Source of the DNA: Paraburkholderia sp. CNPSo 3272
GTDB lineage: Bacteria; Pseudomonadota; Gammaproteobacteria; Burkholderiales; Burkholderiaceae
DNA length: 32,190 bases
NCBI RefSeq assembly: GCF_024206495.1
Contig: NZ_JAMBPQ010000061.1
Location: forward strand, 1-32,190
Direction: 5' to 3'
Shown here one piece after another: positions 7,333 to 15,039 of the stretch. The notes beneath the pieces were generated by a model that did no database searches, had not been told where the DNA came from, and worked only from the letters and a program-made list of their open reading frames with translations. Each line of letters starts with the position of its first letter. Position 1 is the stretch's first letter. The position numbers and the translations under genes are program-made.

Positions 7333-10300
7333 ATGAGCAATCTGCATCAGGAACATCACCTCGAATCAGAAATCTGCCGGTCCCTGGCAGCTAATGGCTG
7401 GTTCTATGCCGAAGGCGACGCTACGCGGTACGACCGCGCCAACGCGCTGTTCCTCCCCGACCTGCTCTCATGGATTGAGACCACGCAGCCCGACACTTGG
7501 CAACGTCTAACGAAGACTCACGGCACTGCACTCGGCGAGCGTCTGGCCGAGCGGGTCCGCAAGAGCCTGACCGAACGCGGCACCCTCGACGTGCTGCGCC
7601 GTGGCGTCGAGATGCTGGGCCTCAAGGAACCGCTCTCGCTCGTGCAGTTCAAGCCTGCGCTGGCCATCAATCCTGCTATTCAGCAGCGCTACGATGCGAA
7701 CCGCCTGCGCGTCGTGAGGCAGGTACGTCATTCGCCGAACTATCCGCAGGACGCTCTGGACCTAGTCCTGTTCGTGAACGGCATCGCGGTCGCGACTGCG
7801 GAGTTGAAGTCGGACTTCACGCAGAGCGTGGACGATGCGGTCGACCAGTATCGCGAGGACCGCAATCCGCAGCCCAAGGGGGGACAGGCTGAGCCGCTCC
7901 TCAGTTTCCCCGGCGGTGCCCTCGTGCACTTCGCCGTTAGCCAGACCGCGGTCATGATGACCACGCGGCTCGCCGGTCCGGCTACGTTCTTCCTGCCTTT
8001 CAACCGCGGCAATCATGGCGCGGCGGGCAATGCGCCGAACCCGGACGGCTTCGCAACGGCCTACCTGTGGGAAGAGGTGTGGGAACGCGACAGCTGGCTG
8101 AACATCCTGCACCGCTACCTGATTGGCAAGCGCGACGACAAGAAGCAGCTCAAGTCCGTCATCTTCCCGCGCTACCAGCAGCTCGACGCGACGCGAAAGG
8201 TCGTTGCAGATGTCCTCGCGCAAGGTCCTGGCCAGCGGTACCTGATACAGCATTCGGCAGGCTCCGGCAAGACCAACTCGATTGCGTGGACGGCGCACTT
8301 CCTCGCTGACCTGCACGACGCGGAACACCGAAAGATGTTCGACAGCGTGCTGGTCGTGTCCGACCGCACCGTGCTCGACGCGCAGCTGCAGGAAGCCATC
8401 TTCGACTTCGAGCGCACAACCGGCGTCGTGGCCACCATCACGAACGAACACGGCAGCAAGAGTGCACAGCTAAGCCAGGCGCTTAAGGACGGCAAAAAAA
8501 TCATCGTCTGCACCATCCAGACGTTTCCGTTCGCGCTGCAGGCCGTACAGGAACTGGCGGCGACCGAAGGCAAGCGTTTTGCGGTTATCGCCGACGAGGC
8601 CCACAGCTCGCAGACCGGCGAGGCAGCGTCGAAGCTGAAGCAGCTGCTGTCTGCGCAGGAGTGGGCCGACCTCCAGGACGGTGGCGAAATCGACACTGAG
8701 GCCATACTCGCCGCGCAGATGGACGCACGTGCCGGCGCGACGGGCCTCACCTATGTGGCCTTCACGGCGACGCCGAAGCAGAAGACGCTCGAGCTGTTCG
8801 GCCGGCTAGGCGCGGATGGCCTGCCGGAGCCATTCCATGTGTATTCGATGCGCCAAGCCATCGAGGAAGGCTTCATTCTGGACGTGCTGAAGAACTACAC
8901 GACCTACAACCTTGCCTTCAGGCTCGCGCACGATGGCCATGAATACGACGAAAAAGAGGTCGAGCGCAGCGCCGCTATGAAGGGCATCATGCAGTGGGTT
9001 CGGCTGCACCCGTACAACATCGCGCAGAAGGTGCAGATTGTCGTCGAGCACTACCGCGAGAACGTACAGCCACTGCTCGACGGCAAGGCGAAGGCGATGG
9101 TGGTCGTCGGTAGCCGCAAGGAGGCCGTGCGCTGGCAGAAGGCCATCCGTGCATACATCGAAAAGCGCGGCTATCCGCTCGGTGTTCTCGTCGCGTTCTC
9201 CGGTGAAATCGACGACCCCGAGAGTTATCCGGAGCCGGTGACCGAAACGAGCAAGGAGCTGAATCCCGGCCTCAAGGGACGCGACATCCGAGACGCGTTC
9301 GCCGAGCCCGAGTATCACCTGCTGCTCGTCGCCAACAAGTTCCAGACTGGCTTCGACCAGCCTTTGCTGTGCGGCATGTACGTCGACAAGATGCTGGGGG
9401 GCATCCAGGCGGTGCAGACGCTGTCGCGCCTGAACCGGGCCCATCCGGGCAAGGACACCACCTACATCCTGGATTTCGTCAACGACGCAGCCGAAATCCT
9501 GAAGGCGTTCAAGACTTATTACGAGACCGCCGAACTGGAGGCGACTACCGACCCGCATCACGTCTATGACCTGCGCGCCAAACTTGATGCCGCTGGTTAC
9601 TACGACGACTTCGAGGTTGACCGCGTGGTCAAGGTCGAGCTGGACCCCAAGGGCACTCAGGCTCAGTTGCAGGCCGCCATCGCACCCGTTGCCGACAGGC
9701 TGCTCAAGCGCTATAAGGCGGCGCAACTCGAGAAGACCGCAGCCGAGGCTCAGCAAGATGGGAAAGCTGCACAGGCAGCCAAGGATACGCTCGACGCGCT
9801 GGCGCTGTTCAAGAACGACATGGGCGCGTTCGTACGGCTCTACGCGTTCCTGTCGCAGATTTTCGACTACGGCAATACCGACATCGAGAAGCGTTTCCTG
9901 TTCTACAAGCGGCTCATTCCCCTACTGGAGTTCGGTCGCGAGCGCGACACCGTCGACTTGTCGAAGGTCACGTTGACGCACCATAACCTGAGAAATACCG
10001 GACGCCAGAACCTGAGCCTGAGCCAAGGGGAGGCACCAAAGCTGCCGCCCATGGATGCCGTCGGCAGTGGTTCGGTTCAGGAGAAGGAAAAAGCGCTCCT
10101 CGACGCAATCATCCAGAAGGTCAACGGCCTTTTCGAGGGCGAGCTGACCGACGACGACCAGCTCCTTTACGTGAATGGTGTGCTCAAGGGCAAGCTGCTC
10201 GAAAACGAACTGCTGGTTCAGCAGGCCGCGAACAACAGCAAGGAGCAGTTCTCCAGCTCGCCGGACCTGAAGGAGGCGCTGATGCACGCCATCATCGACG

Positions 10301-10446
10301 CGTTTGATGCCCATACAACGATGAGCAAGCAGGCGCTCGATTCGGAGCGTGTGCGCGATGGGCTGAAGGACATATTGCTCGGGCCGGCCCAGCTCTATGA
10401 AGCGCTTCGGGCCCGCTCTGGTGCTTCACCGCAGCAGCGCGCATAA
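7333..10446 (+). CDS. hsdR: Type I restriction endonuclease / DNA translocase subunit
   Basis: HsdR cuts unmethylated DNA after ATP-driven translocation. The 1037-residue protein has an N-terminal nuclease domain with D143 and E157-L-K159. This is followed by a superfamily 2 helicase motor: Walker A HSAGSGKT at 307-314, the DEAH box at 421-424 in VIADEAHSSQTGE, FTATP (motif III) a little further on, and QTLSRLNRAHPGKD (motif VI). The C-terminal part is a helical domain for binding the methylase. All catalytic residues are present and there is no frameshift. The ATG at 7333 with GGGGG upstream gives the family-like start SNLHQEHHLESEICRSL; a TTG 48 bp earlier is less likely. It is the last gene of the operon, 55 nt after the nuclease gene. 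Confidence 0.95.
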   Translation: MSNLHQEHHLESEICRSLAANGWFYAEGDATRYDRANALFLPDLLSWIETTQPDTWQRLTKTHGTALGERLAERVRKSLTERGTLDVLRRGVEMLGLKEPLSLVQFKPALAINPAIQQRYDANRLRVVRQVRHSPNYPQDALDLVLFVNGIAVATAELKSDFTQSVDDAVDQYREDRNPQPKGGQAEPLLSFPGGALVHFAVSQTAVMMTTRLAGPATFFLPFNRGNHGAAGNAPNPDGFATAYLWEEVWERDSWLNILHRYLIGKRDDKKQLKSVIFPRYQQLDATRKVVADVLAQGPGQRYLIQHSAGSGKTNSIAWTAHFLADLHDAEHRKMFDSVLVVSDRTVLDAQLQEAIFDFERTTGVVATITNEHGSKSAQLSQALKDGKKIIVCTIQTFPFALQAVQELAATEGKRFAVIADEAHSSQTGEAASKLKQLLSAQEWADLQDGGEIDTEAILAAQMDARAGATGLTYVAFTATPKQKTLELFGRLGADGLPEPFHVYSMRQAIEEGFILDVLKNYTTYNLAFRLAHDGHEYDEKEVERSAAMKGIMQWVRLHPYNIAQKVQIVVEHYRENVQPLLDGKAKAMVVVGSRKEAVRWQKAIRAYIEKRGYPLGVLVAFSGEIDDPESYPEPVTETSKELNPGLKGRDIRDAFAEPEYHLLLVANKFQTGFDQPLLCGMYVDKMLGGIQAVQTLSRLNRAHPGKDTTYILDFVNDAAEILKAFKTYYETAELEATTDPHHVYDLRAKLDAAGYYDDFEVDRVVKVELDPKGTQAQLQAAIAPVADRLLKRYKAAQLEKTAAEAQQDGKAAQAAKDTLDALALFKNDMGAFVRLYAFLSQIFDYGNTDIEKRFLFYKRLIPLLEFGRERDTVDLSKVTLTHHNLRNTGRQNLSLSQGEAPKLPPMDAVGSGSVQEKEKALLDAIIQKVNGLFEGELTDDDQLLYVNGVLKGKLLENELLVQQAANNSKEQFSSSPDLKEALMHAIIDAFDAHTTMSKQALDSERVRDGLKDILLGPAQLYEALRARSGASPQQRA

Positions 10447-10458
10447 GTCCGAGAAGGT

Positions 10459-10484
10459 GGTGCCGCTAGCGAGCTAGCGGCACC
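10459..10484 (+). terminator. Perfect 12-bp palindrome after hsdR
   Basis: GGTGCCGCTAGC (10459-10470) is followed, after GA, by its exact complement GCTAGCGGCACC (10473-10484). It lies 12 bp past the hsdR stop and 24 bp before the alpA stop on the other strand, so it is placed to end both convergent transcripts. It lacks the T-run of a standard intrinsic terminator. Confidence 0.55.
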
Positions 10485-10508
10485 TAGAACATTCCCAGGT
10501 TCGCCTTT

Positions 10509-10703
10509 TCAGAGCGCGCCCGGCACGCCTTCAGTGACGAGGCGCTGAATCTCGCTGGCCCTCCACGCAACGCAGCGAGGCCCAAGAGAGACGGGGCGCG
10601 GAAAGCGCCCATTCTTCACGCCCGCGTACCAGGTTGCGCGGGAAACCGGGATAAGCGCCAGCACTTCCGGAAGGCGCAAAAGAGAATCATGCTGGAGTTG
10701 CAT
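10509..10703 (-). CDS. alpA: AlpA-family DNA-binding regulator
   Basis: AlpA proteins are small MerR/excisionase-like winged-helix proteins that activate integrase or excision genes in P4-like elements. From the ATG at 10703 the protein has 64 residues: QLQHDSLLRLPEVLALIPVSRATWYAGVKNGRFPRPVSLGPRCVAWRASEIQRLV. This fits the family plan of a helix-turn-helix (LPEVLALIPVSRATWY), the GRFPRPV loop, and a W-x-x-SEI helix. I chose 10703 because GGAG lies eight bases upstream; a start at 10769 would add an atypical 22-residue tail. It follows int2 on the same strand with a 145-bp gap containing a structured leader that also precedes int2. Likely role: control of integration/excision. Confidence 0.85.
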   Translation of the reverse strand: MQLQHDSLLRLPEVLALIPVSRATWYAGVKNGRFPRPVSLGPRCVAWRASEIQRLVTEGVPGAL

Positions 10704-10819
10704 GATGCTATCTCCAAGAGAAACGCCCTTGTAGATATTGCCTAAATCCATGAATAAACCATGGAACATGCTGCCTGTATGTTTTCCTATGAGCCGCCAG
10801 AGCAGGGCTTGCCGGTGGC
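10704..10819 (-). promoter_or_regulatory. Structured 5' leader of alpA, paralogous to the int2 leader
   Basis: This region aligns base for base with the sequence before int2 (12183-12302). Two hairpins are seen. The outer one pairs 10793-10800 with 10812-10819 around a conserved 11-nt loop reading AGCCCTGCT on the transcript strand. The inner one pairs CCATG (10748-10752) with CATGG (10760-10764). Relative to the int2 copy, both stems carry paired changes that keep base pairing. The leader runs up to the ribosome site GGAGAT. It could be an RNA regulator or an operator; function is inferred. Confidence 0.6.
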
Positions 10820-10847
10820 TATCGTCTGATTGCGATTGGGCGAGGTG

Positions 10848-12182
10848 TTACCGACCTTCGCGTGCGCCGAAAAAAACTTGTGGCGAAGTCAACGCATCAT
10901 TCCCGCCGCCGTCGCGCAATCGGTCCAGGTAATCCGCCCATTGCTGCATCATCCGACGGCGGTCATCCAGAAACCTCGTGCGGTTATAGGCCTGACCCAA
11001 AGCGTCCGGCACACGGTGAGCCAGCTGGTGCTCAATAACCTCCGGCGGGAACCGCAAGCGTTCGTGCAGAATTGTCCGGGCCATCGGCCTGAATCCGTGA
11101 CCGGTCTGCTCTTTCCGGGTGCTAATCCCGGCACGTTGCAACGCCCGGTTGATGGTTGCCTGTGACATGGGCTGTGCCCTGTCATCCCTACCGGGGAAGA
11201 CAAACTCCCCTCTTCCCGTCAGCGGAAACAGTTCCCGCAGTACGGCGACTACCTGCGAGGCCAAGGGCACGACGTGTGGCGTTTGGGTTTTGGCCACGAT
11301 GTAGCGCCATTCGGCCGCGTCGAGATGCACCTCGTCCCACCGCATCGTGCGCAGCTCCCCTGGCCTGCAGAACAGGTACGGCAAAAGCCTGAGCGCGCAC
11401 TTGACCGGGTAGGTAGCCTTCGCCTCCTGCATTTTGCGGAGCAGAGGGCCGACCTCTTTCGGCTCAGTCACGGCAGCAAAGTGGGCCGCCTTGGCCGGGG
11501 CCAATGCGCCGCCAAGATAGGCAGTGGGGTTGCTTTGCGCCCGCCCGGATGCGACAGCGTAATTGAACACCTGAGAACAGTTCTGTTTCGCCCGGTGTGC
11601 CGTGTCTTTAGCACCGCGGTCCTCAATGCGTCGCAAGCAAGCCAGCACCTCTGGCGCAGTGATGTTCGCGACGGGCAGCTTGCCCAGCCATGGGAAAACG
11701 TCGTTTTCCAGGCGCGCGATGACCTTGTCCCGGTGCGACTTTGCCTTCGCGGACATCATCAGCTCGAACCATTCGCGGGCCACGCCCTCGAATGTGTTCG
11801 CGGCCTGAGCCAATCGCGCAGTTTTGACCGCCTGCTTTTGTGCGCTTGGGTCGATGCCGTCGTCCAACAGCTTGCGCGCATCGTCCCGCTTGCTTCGAGC
11901 CTCCTTTAGTCCGACCGCGGGATACGCTCCGAGTGCGAGCCGCTTCTCTTTTCCGTTGAACCGGTACTTCCAGCGCCAGAGCTTTGAGCCGGTCGGAAAA
12001 ATTTCGAGGTACAGGCCACCGGTGTCATAGACGCGTTTGCGCTTGGCAGACGGCTTCTCGTTCCGGACAGCGACGTCTGTGAGCGGATAGCGGGCGCGCC
12101 GACCTTGCGGCGCGGAAGCGAATACTGGGGCAGACAACGGCACATCGGCCGAGTGCGCGACGGAGTCATGCAGAGCTTGCAT
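10848..12182 (-). CDS. P4-type tyrosine recombinase (inner integrase, int2)
   Basis: This 444-residue integrase has the N-terminal arm-binding domain (PLTDVAVRNEKPSAKRKRVYD, GGLYLEI), a core-binding domain, and a catalytic domain. The tyrosine recombinase residues are intact: arginine in CRPGELRTMRW, H362-x-x-R365 (HGFR), HQLAH, and the nucleophile Y399 in AYNRT. By eye about two thirds of positions match int1. It differs in having about 33 extra N-terminal residues and a 20-residue C-terminal tail after the point where int1 ends. The ATG at 12182 has GGAG eight bases upstream. It is not next to a tRNA, so it marks an inner or older element whose attachment site has moved or been lost. alpA lies downstream on the same strand. 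Confidence 0.93.
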   Translation of the reverse strand: MQALHDSVAHSADVPLSAPVFASAPQGRRARYPLTDVAVRNEKPSAKRKRVYDTGGLYLEIFPTGSKLWRWKYRFNGKEKRLALGAYPAVGLKEARSKRDDARKLLDDGIDPSAQKQAVKTARLAQAANTFEGVAREWFELMMSAKAKSHRDKVIARLENDVFPWLGKLPVANITAPEVLACLRRIEDRGAKDTAHRAKQNCSQVFNYAVASGRAQSNPTAYLGGALAPAKAAHFAAVTEPKEVGPLLRKMQEAKATYPVKCALRLLPYLFCRPGELRTMRWDEVHLDAAEWRYIVAKTQTPHVVPLASQVVAVLRELFPLTGRGEFVFPGRDDRAQPMSQATINRALQRAGISTRKEQTGHGFRPMARTILHERLRFPPEVIEHQLAHRVPDALGQAYNRTRFLDDRRRMMQQWADYLDRLRDGGGNDALTSPQVFFGAREGR

Positions 12183-12302
12183 GTGACCATCTCCATTAAA
12201 AGCAAAAAGCCCTTGGAGATATGTCCTTAATCCACAAAATGGTCGTGGAAGTAATGCCTAGATTTTTCCTTTGATGTTGCTGGAGCAGGGCTGACCAGCA
12301 AC
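12183..12302 (-). promoter_or_regulatory. Structured 5' leader of int2, paralogous to the alpA leader
   Basis: This copy has a perfect 8-bp stem, GTTGCTGG (12276-12283) with CCAGCAAC (12295-12302), around the same conserved loop as in the alpA leader. A second stem pairs CCAC (12232-12235) with GTGG (12245-12248). Between the stems and the start codon both copies share blocks such as CCCTTG.AGATAT, CCT.AATCCA and a GGAGAT ribosome site. It probably also contains the promoter. Nothing comparable precedes int1. Confidence 0.6.
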
Positions 12303-12388
12303 AGGCCGTCCAACGACGACGGAAGAAGTATTGCGCGCCTTTAAACGCGTGGTCAAGCGATTTCTCGAGCATTAATTGCGCGAAACTC

Positions 12389-13615
12389 CTAGTTTTCGCG
12401 CAGCTTGTCCAAATAGTCCGCCCATTCCTGCATCATTTTTCTTCGCTCATCGAGAAATTTCGTTCGATTGTAGGCAGTGCCCAGCGGGTCGGGGACGCTA
12501 TGAGCTAACTGATGCTCGATGACCTCCGGCTTGATGCCGAGCCGCTCGTGCAGGATGGTGCGGGCCATCGCCCGGAAGCCGTGCCCCGTCTGCTCGTCAC
12601 GCGTGCTGATGCCTGCGCGCCTGAGGGCAACGTTGACCGTGTTGCTCGACATGGGTTGCTTCTTGTCGTCCCTACCCGGGAAAACATAGCCCCATCTTCC
12701 TGTCATGGGATGCAGCTCACGCAGGATGGCAACTGCCTGCGTGGCCAGCGGGACTAAGTGAGGTGTTTGCGTCTTCCCCACGATATAGCGCCATTCCGCA
12801 GCGTCGAGGTCTACCTCGTCCCAGCGCATTGAACGCAACTCGATTGGCCGGCAAAAAAGATACGGCGCCAGCCTGAGTGCACACTTGACCGGAAACGTGG
12901 CGTTCACATCGTCCATCTTGCGCAGCAGCGGACCGACTCTCTCTGGCTCCGTTACGGCAGCGAAATGCCCTGGTTTTGCCGGTGGCAGAGCGCCTCGGAG
13001 ATGCTCCGCCGGGCTGTTTTGCGCCTTCCCGATAACCACGGCGTACCGGAAAACAGCGGAGCAATTCTGCATCGCGCGATGGGCCGTGTCGCGGGCACCA
13101 CGCTGCTCAATCCGCCGCAGGCATGCGAGGACTTCCGGTGCGGTGATGTCAGATATCGGTCGCTTGCCCAGCCAGGGAAAGATGTCATTCTCGAGCCGCG
13201 CGATAACCTTGACGCGATGAGACTCGGCCTTGTCGGACATCATCCTCTCGTACCATTCCCGAGCAACTGCTTCGAAGTTGTTGGCCGCACGCTCCAGCCT
13301 CGCTGCCTTCACCACCTTCTTGTGCTCGCCCGGGTCGACGTCTTTCGCCAGGAGCTTGCGCGCGTCATCGCGCTTCTCACGCGCGTCCTTCAAGGTCACG
13401 TCGGGGTACTTGCCGAACGACAGGCGCTTCTCGCGCCGGTCGTAACGGTACTTGAAACGCCACAGTTTTGAGCCAGCGGGTGAGACTTCGAGGTACAGCC
13501 CACCGGCGTCCCAGAGTCGCTGGGTCTTGTCGATGGGCTTGGCGTTTTTGACGGCGAGGTCAGTGAGCGGCATCTGGGGGCATCCGTTTGTGGGGGCGCG
13601 AACTGGTTCCCCCAT
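12389..13615 (-). CDS. P4-type tyrosine recombinase beside the tRNA (int1)
   Basis: This integrase probably catalyses integration of the island into the tRNA-Ala 3' end. From 13615 it has 408 residues: arm-binding domain (PLTDLAVKNAKPIDKTQRLWDAGGLYLEV), core-binding domain, and catalytic domain with R261 (ELRSMRW), H345-x-x-R348 (HGFR), HQLAH and nucleophile Y382 (AYNRT). All catalytic residues are present. Two starts are possible: ATG 13615 (MGEPV...) or ATG 13573 (MPLTDL...). The frame stays open to 13777 inside the tRNA, which cannot be coding. I prefer 13615, with GGGG a few bases upstream; 13573 is nearly as good and matches the usual family N-terminus. TGGGGGCA-type repeats overlap the start region. 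It is a paralogue of int2. Confidence 0.93.
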   Translation of the reverse strand: MGEPVRAPTNGCPQMPLTDLAVKNAKPIDKTQRLWDAGGLYLEVSPAGSKLWRFKYRYDRREKRLSFGKYPDVTLKDAREKRDDARKLLAKDVDPGEHKKVVKAARLERAANNFEAVAREWYERMMSDKAESHRVKVIARLENDIFPWLGKRPISDITAPEVLACLRRIEQRGARDTAHRAMQNCSAVFRYAVVIGKAQNSPAEHLRGALPPAKPGHFAAVTEPERVGPLLRKMDDVNATFPVKCALRLAPYLFCRPIELRSMRWDEVDLDAAEWRYIVGKTQTPHLVPLATQAVAILRELHPMTGRWGYVFPGRDDKKQPMSSNTVNVALRRAGISTRDEQTGHGFRAMARTILHERLGIKPEVIEHQLAHSVPDPLGTAYNRTKFLDERRKMMQEWADYLDKLREN

Positions 13616-13625
13616 GGTGCCCCCA
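13575..13625. repeat. Four TGGGGGCA-type octamers at the int1 start
   Basis: TGGGGGCA (13575-13582) and TGGGGGCG (13591-13598) lie on the plus strand. TTCCCCCA (13607-13614) and TGCCCCCA (13618-13625) are the same octamer on the minus strand, so two direct copies face two inverted copies. They overlap the int1 start region about 115-165 bp from the tRNA end. Tyrosine integrases bind short arm-type repeats flanking the attachment core, and these are good candidates; autoregulation of int1 is another possibility. Confidence 0.6.
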
Positions 13626-13672
13626 ACGGCCTGATTTACCAACAGATGCAGTTGGACGACCTCAGACGTAAA

Positions 13673-13714
13673 AAAAGGCCGGAATCCTTGTGTGACAAGG
13701 GCTTCCGGCCTTTT
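13673..13714 (-). terminator. Intrinsic terminator after tRNA-Ala
   Basis: A 12-bp outer stem, AAAAGGCCGGAA (13673-13684) with TTCCGGCCTTTT (13703-13714), encloses an inner stem CCTTGT/ACAAGG. On the minus strand the hairpin ends in seven T residues, which is the tRNA direction. It would stop tRNA transcription before int1. It is nearly symmetrical and may also work on the plus strand. Confidence 0.85.
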
Positions 13715-13738
13715 GCTGGACCTAGCCAGACTTGAATT

Positions 13739-13814
<76 letters not shown>

Positions 13815-13826
13815 AACGAATCACTG

Positions 13827-13856
13827 ATTCTACACACACAAAATCCGTTTTGCCAA
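13827..13856 (-). promoter_or_regulatory. Promoter of tRNA-Ala
   Basis: On the minus strand TTGGCA (13851-13856) is followed after 18 bp by TAGAAT (13827-13832), which lies 12 bp before the tRNA 5' end. This is a good sigma-70 arrangement. It sits in the short gap after the cytochrome c gene. Confidence 0.65.
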
Positions 13857-13881
13857 GCGTCAAATGTGACCCCAAGCAAAA

Positions 13882-14229
13882 CTACTTCGAAGGCGCTCCG
13901 GCGAGCACCCAGGCCACAACAGAATGGATATCGCCGGCGCTCATCCCCGGGTGAGACGGCATAGGAATAGCCCCCCAAACGCCGGCCCCGCCGTCCCGAA
14001 CCTTCTTCTCCAGCTTGGCCTGGGCAGCGGCATCGCCCTTGTACTTCGCGGCGACATCCACAAACGAAGGCCCCACGAGCTTGCGATCCACCGCATGGCA
14101 TCCCATGCAAGCATTAGCCTGAGCCACCTTCAACCCATCCGCCACAGCAGCAAAAGCCGGCGAAGCGAGACCCAAACCAGCCCCAGCAACCACCACCGCA
14201 GCCACAACCCCACCAACAAACCACCGCAT
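13882..14229 (-). CDS. Small class I cytochrome c (c551/c8-like)
   Basis: This is a periplasmic monohaem electron carrier. The 115-residue precursor starts with a signal peptide (MRWFVGGVVAAVVVAGAGLGLASPAFA). The haem-binding CMGCH is at residues 41-45 and a distal methionine ligand in IPMPSHPGM, with the closing helix IHSVVAWVLAGAP. Mature size, near 88 residues, fits cytochrome c551. The start overlaps the stop of the upstream lipoprotein gene (GTG 14232 and ATG 14229 are both possible), indicating coupling. Its partner oxidase or reductase is not in this window. Confidence 0.9.
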   Translation of the reverse strand: MRWFVGGVVAAVVVAGAGLGLASPAFAAVADGLKVAQANACMGCHAVDRKLVGPSFVDVAAKYKGDAAAQAKLEKKVRDGGAGVWGAIPMPSHPGMSAGDIHSVVAWVLAGAPSK

Positions 14230-15011
14230 CACAAAGCCCCCATATTCCCCGGCTTCGTAGCCGACGAATTAGTCACAGGCGCAGGCGCCTGGTGCTCAAT
14301 AGGCTGCGACGTCACACCCGAATCAGGCACCGCCCCCACCGTCGGCGCATCGGCAGCAGGCGCCGCCGCCGGCGCACTGGGCGCAGCCGCCGTCGCCACC
14401 GTCGCCTGTTGCGGGTCGATGTACTGGTAGCACTTCACCACCTGCGTCACGCCCATCACCCCGGCCGTCGCGTTGGCGGCGATATTGCCTTCCTGCGGCG
14501 TAACAAGGCCCATCAGATAGATCGTGCCGCGCTCGCTCACCACCTTGAAGTTGTTCGCGGAGATGTCCTTATAGGCAATCAGCTCCCCCTTCACGCGTCC
14601 TTCGAGGTACGAGTCGTTCGCGCGCGAGGAAAACGAGCTGGCCGGCTGCACCGCCAGCTCGTTGACGATCGATGCAACGTTCGTCACGGCTCGCACGATG
14701 CTCTCGGCCTTCTGCTTCGAGGCGTCGTCGGGCACTTCACCCGTGATCAGCACGCGCTGGTTGAACACCGCCACGTTCACGTGCGCCGTATCGGGCAGTT
14801 GCTTGCCGAGATCGGCCAACGCCTTCACCTGAATCTCGCGGTCTTCGGTTTGCGATCCCACCGTGCGGCGGTCGGTTGCCACCAGCGCTGTGCCCCCCGC
14901 CGCGCCCGCCAGCGCCAGGAAGCAGCCCTGCAGGCTTGCGCAGAGCGAGGCTGCGAAGCCGATCGTCAGCGTGGTCCGTGCCAGCGCGCGCGTCATGCCG
15001 TATCTGCTCAT
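14229..15011 (-). CDS. dolP: Outer-membrane lipoprotein with two BON domains (DolP/YraP-like)
   Basis: DolP-type lipoproteins bind anionic phospholipid and help maintain the outer membrane. The 260-residue precursor has a signal sequence ending in the lipobox LQGC (Cys30). It is followed by two BON domains: the first around DREIQVKALADLGKQLPDTAHVNVAVFNQRVLITGEVP, the second around GRVKGELIAYKDISANNFKVVSERGTIYLMGLV. A C-terminal tail of about 65 residues rich in Ala, Pro and Thr is longer than in the E. coli protein. The ATG at 15011 has GGGGAAG upstream; a TTG one codon earlier is less likely. It follows diaA, matching the E. coli yraN-diaA-dolP order, and overlaps the cytochrome c gene. Confidence 0.9.
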   Translation of the reverse strand: MSRYGMTRALARTTLTIGFAASLCASLQGCFLALAGAAGGTALVATDRRTVGSQTEDREIQVKALADLGKQLPDTAHVNVAVFNQRVLITGEVPDDASKQKAESIVRAVTNVASIVNELAVQPASSFSSRANDSYLEGRVKGELIAYKDISANNFKVVSERGTIYLMGLVTPQEGNIAANATAGVMGVTQVVKCYQYIDPQQATVATAAAPSAPAAAPAADAPTVGAVPDSGVTSQPIEHQAPAPVTNSSATKPGNMGAL

Positions 15012-15039
15012 CAACTTCCCCTCTCTTCGTCTTACGGTG

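Larger units (their letters stand above)
1..13738. mobile_element. Genomic island integrated at tRNA-Ala(CGC); left end outside window
   Basis: The block from the left edge to the tRNA 3' end carries two P4-type tyrosine recombinases, an AlpA-like regulator, a Type I restriction-modification operon, a group II intron-like relic and sparsely coding sequence. The recombinase nearest the tRNA (start at 13615) lies about 120 bp from the tRNA 3' end and points away from it, the classic layout of tRNA-borne islands. Codon use in hsdS and the nuclease gene is visibly less G/C-biased than right of the tRNA. No repeat of the tRNA 3' end was seen inside the window, so the far attachment site should be further left. 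Whether this is one element or stacked elements is open; two integrases favour stacking. Confidence 0.75.

Noticed and set aside
8806..9756. 316-codon minus-strand frame inside hsdR
   Set aside because: It covers the helicase part of hsdR; composition is that of antisense translation.
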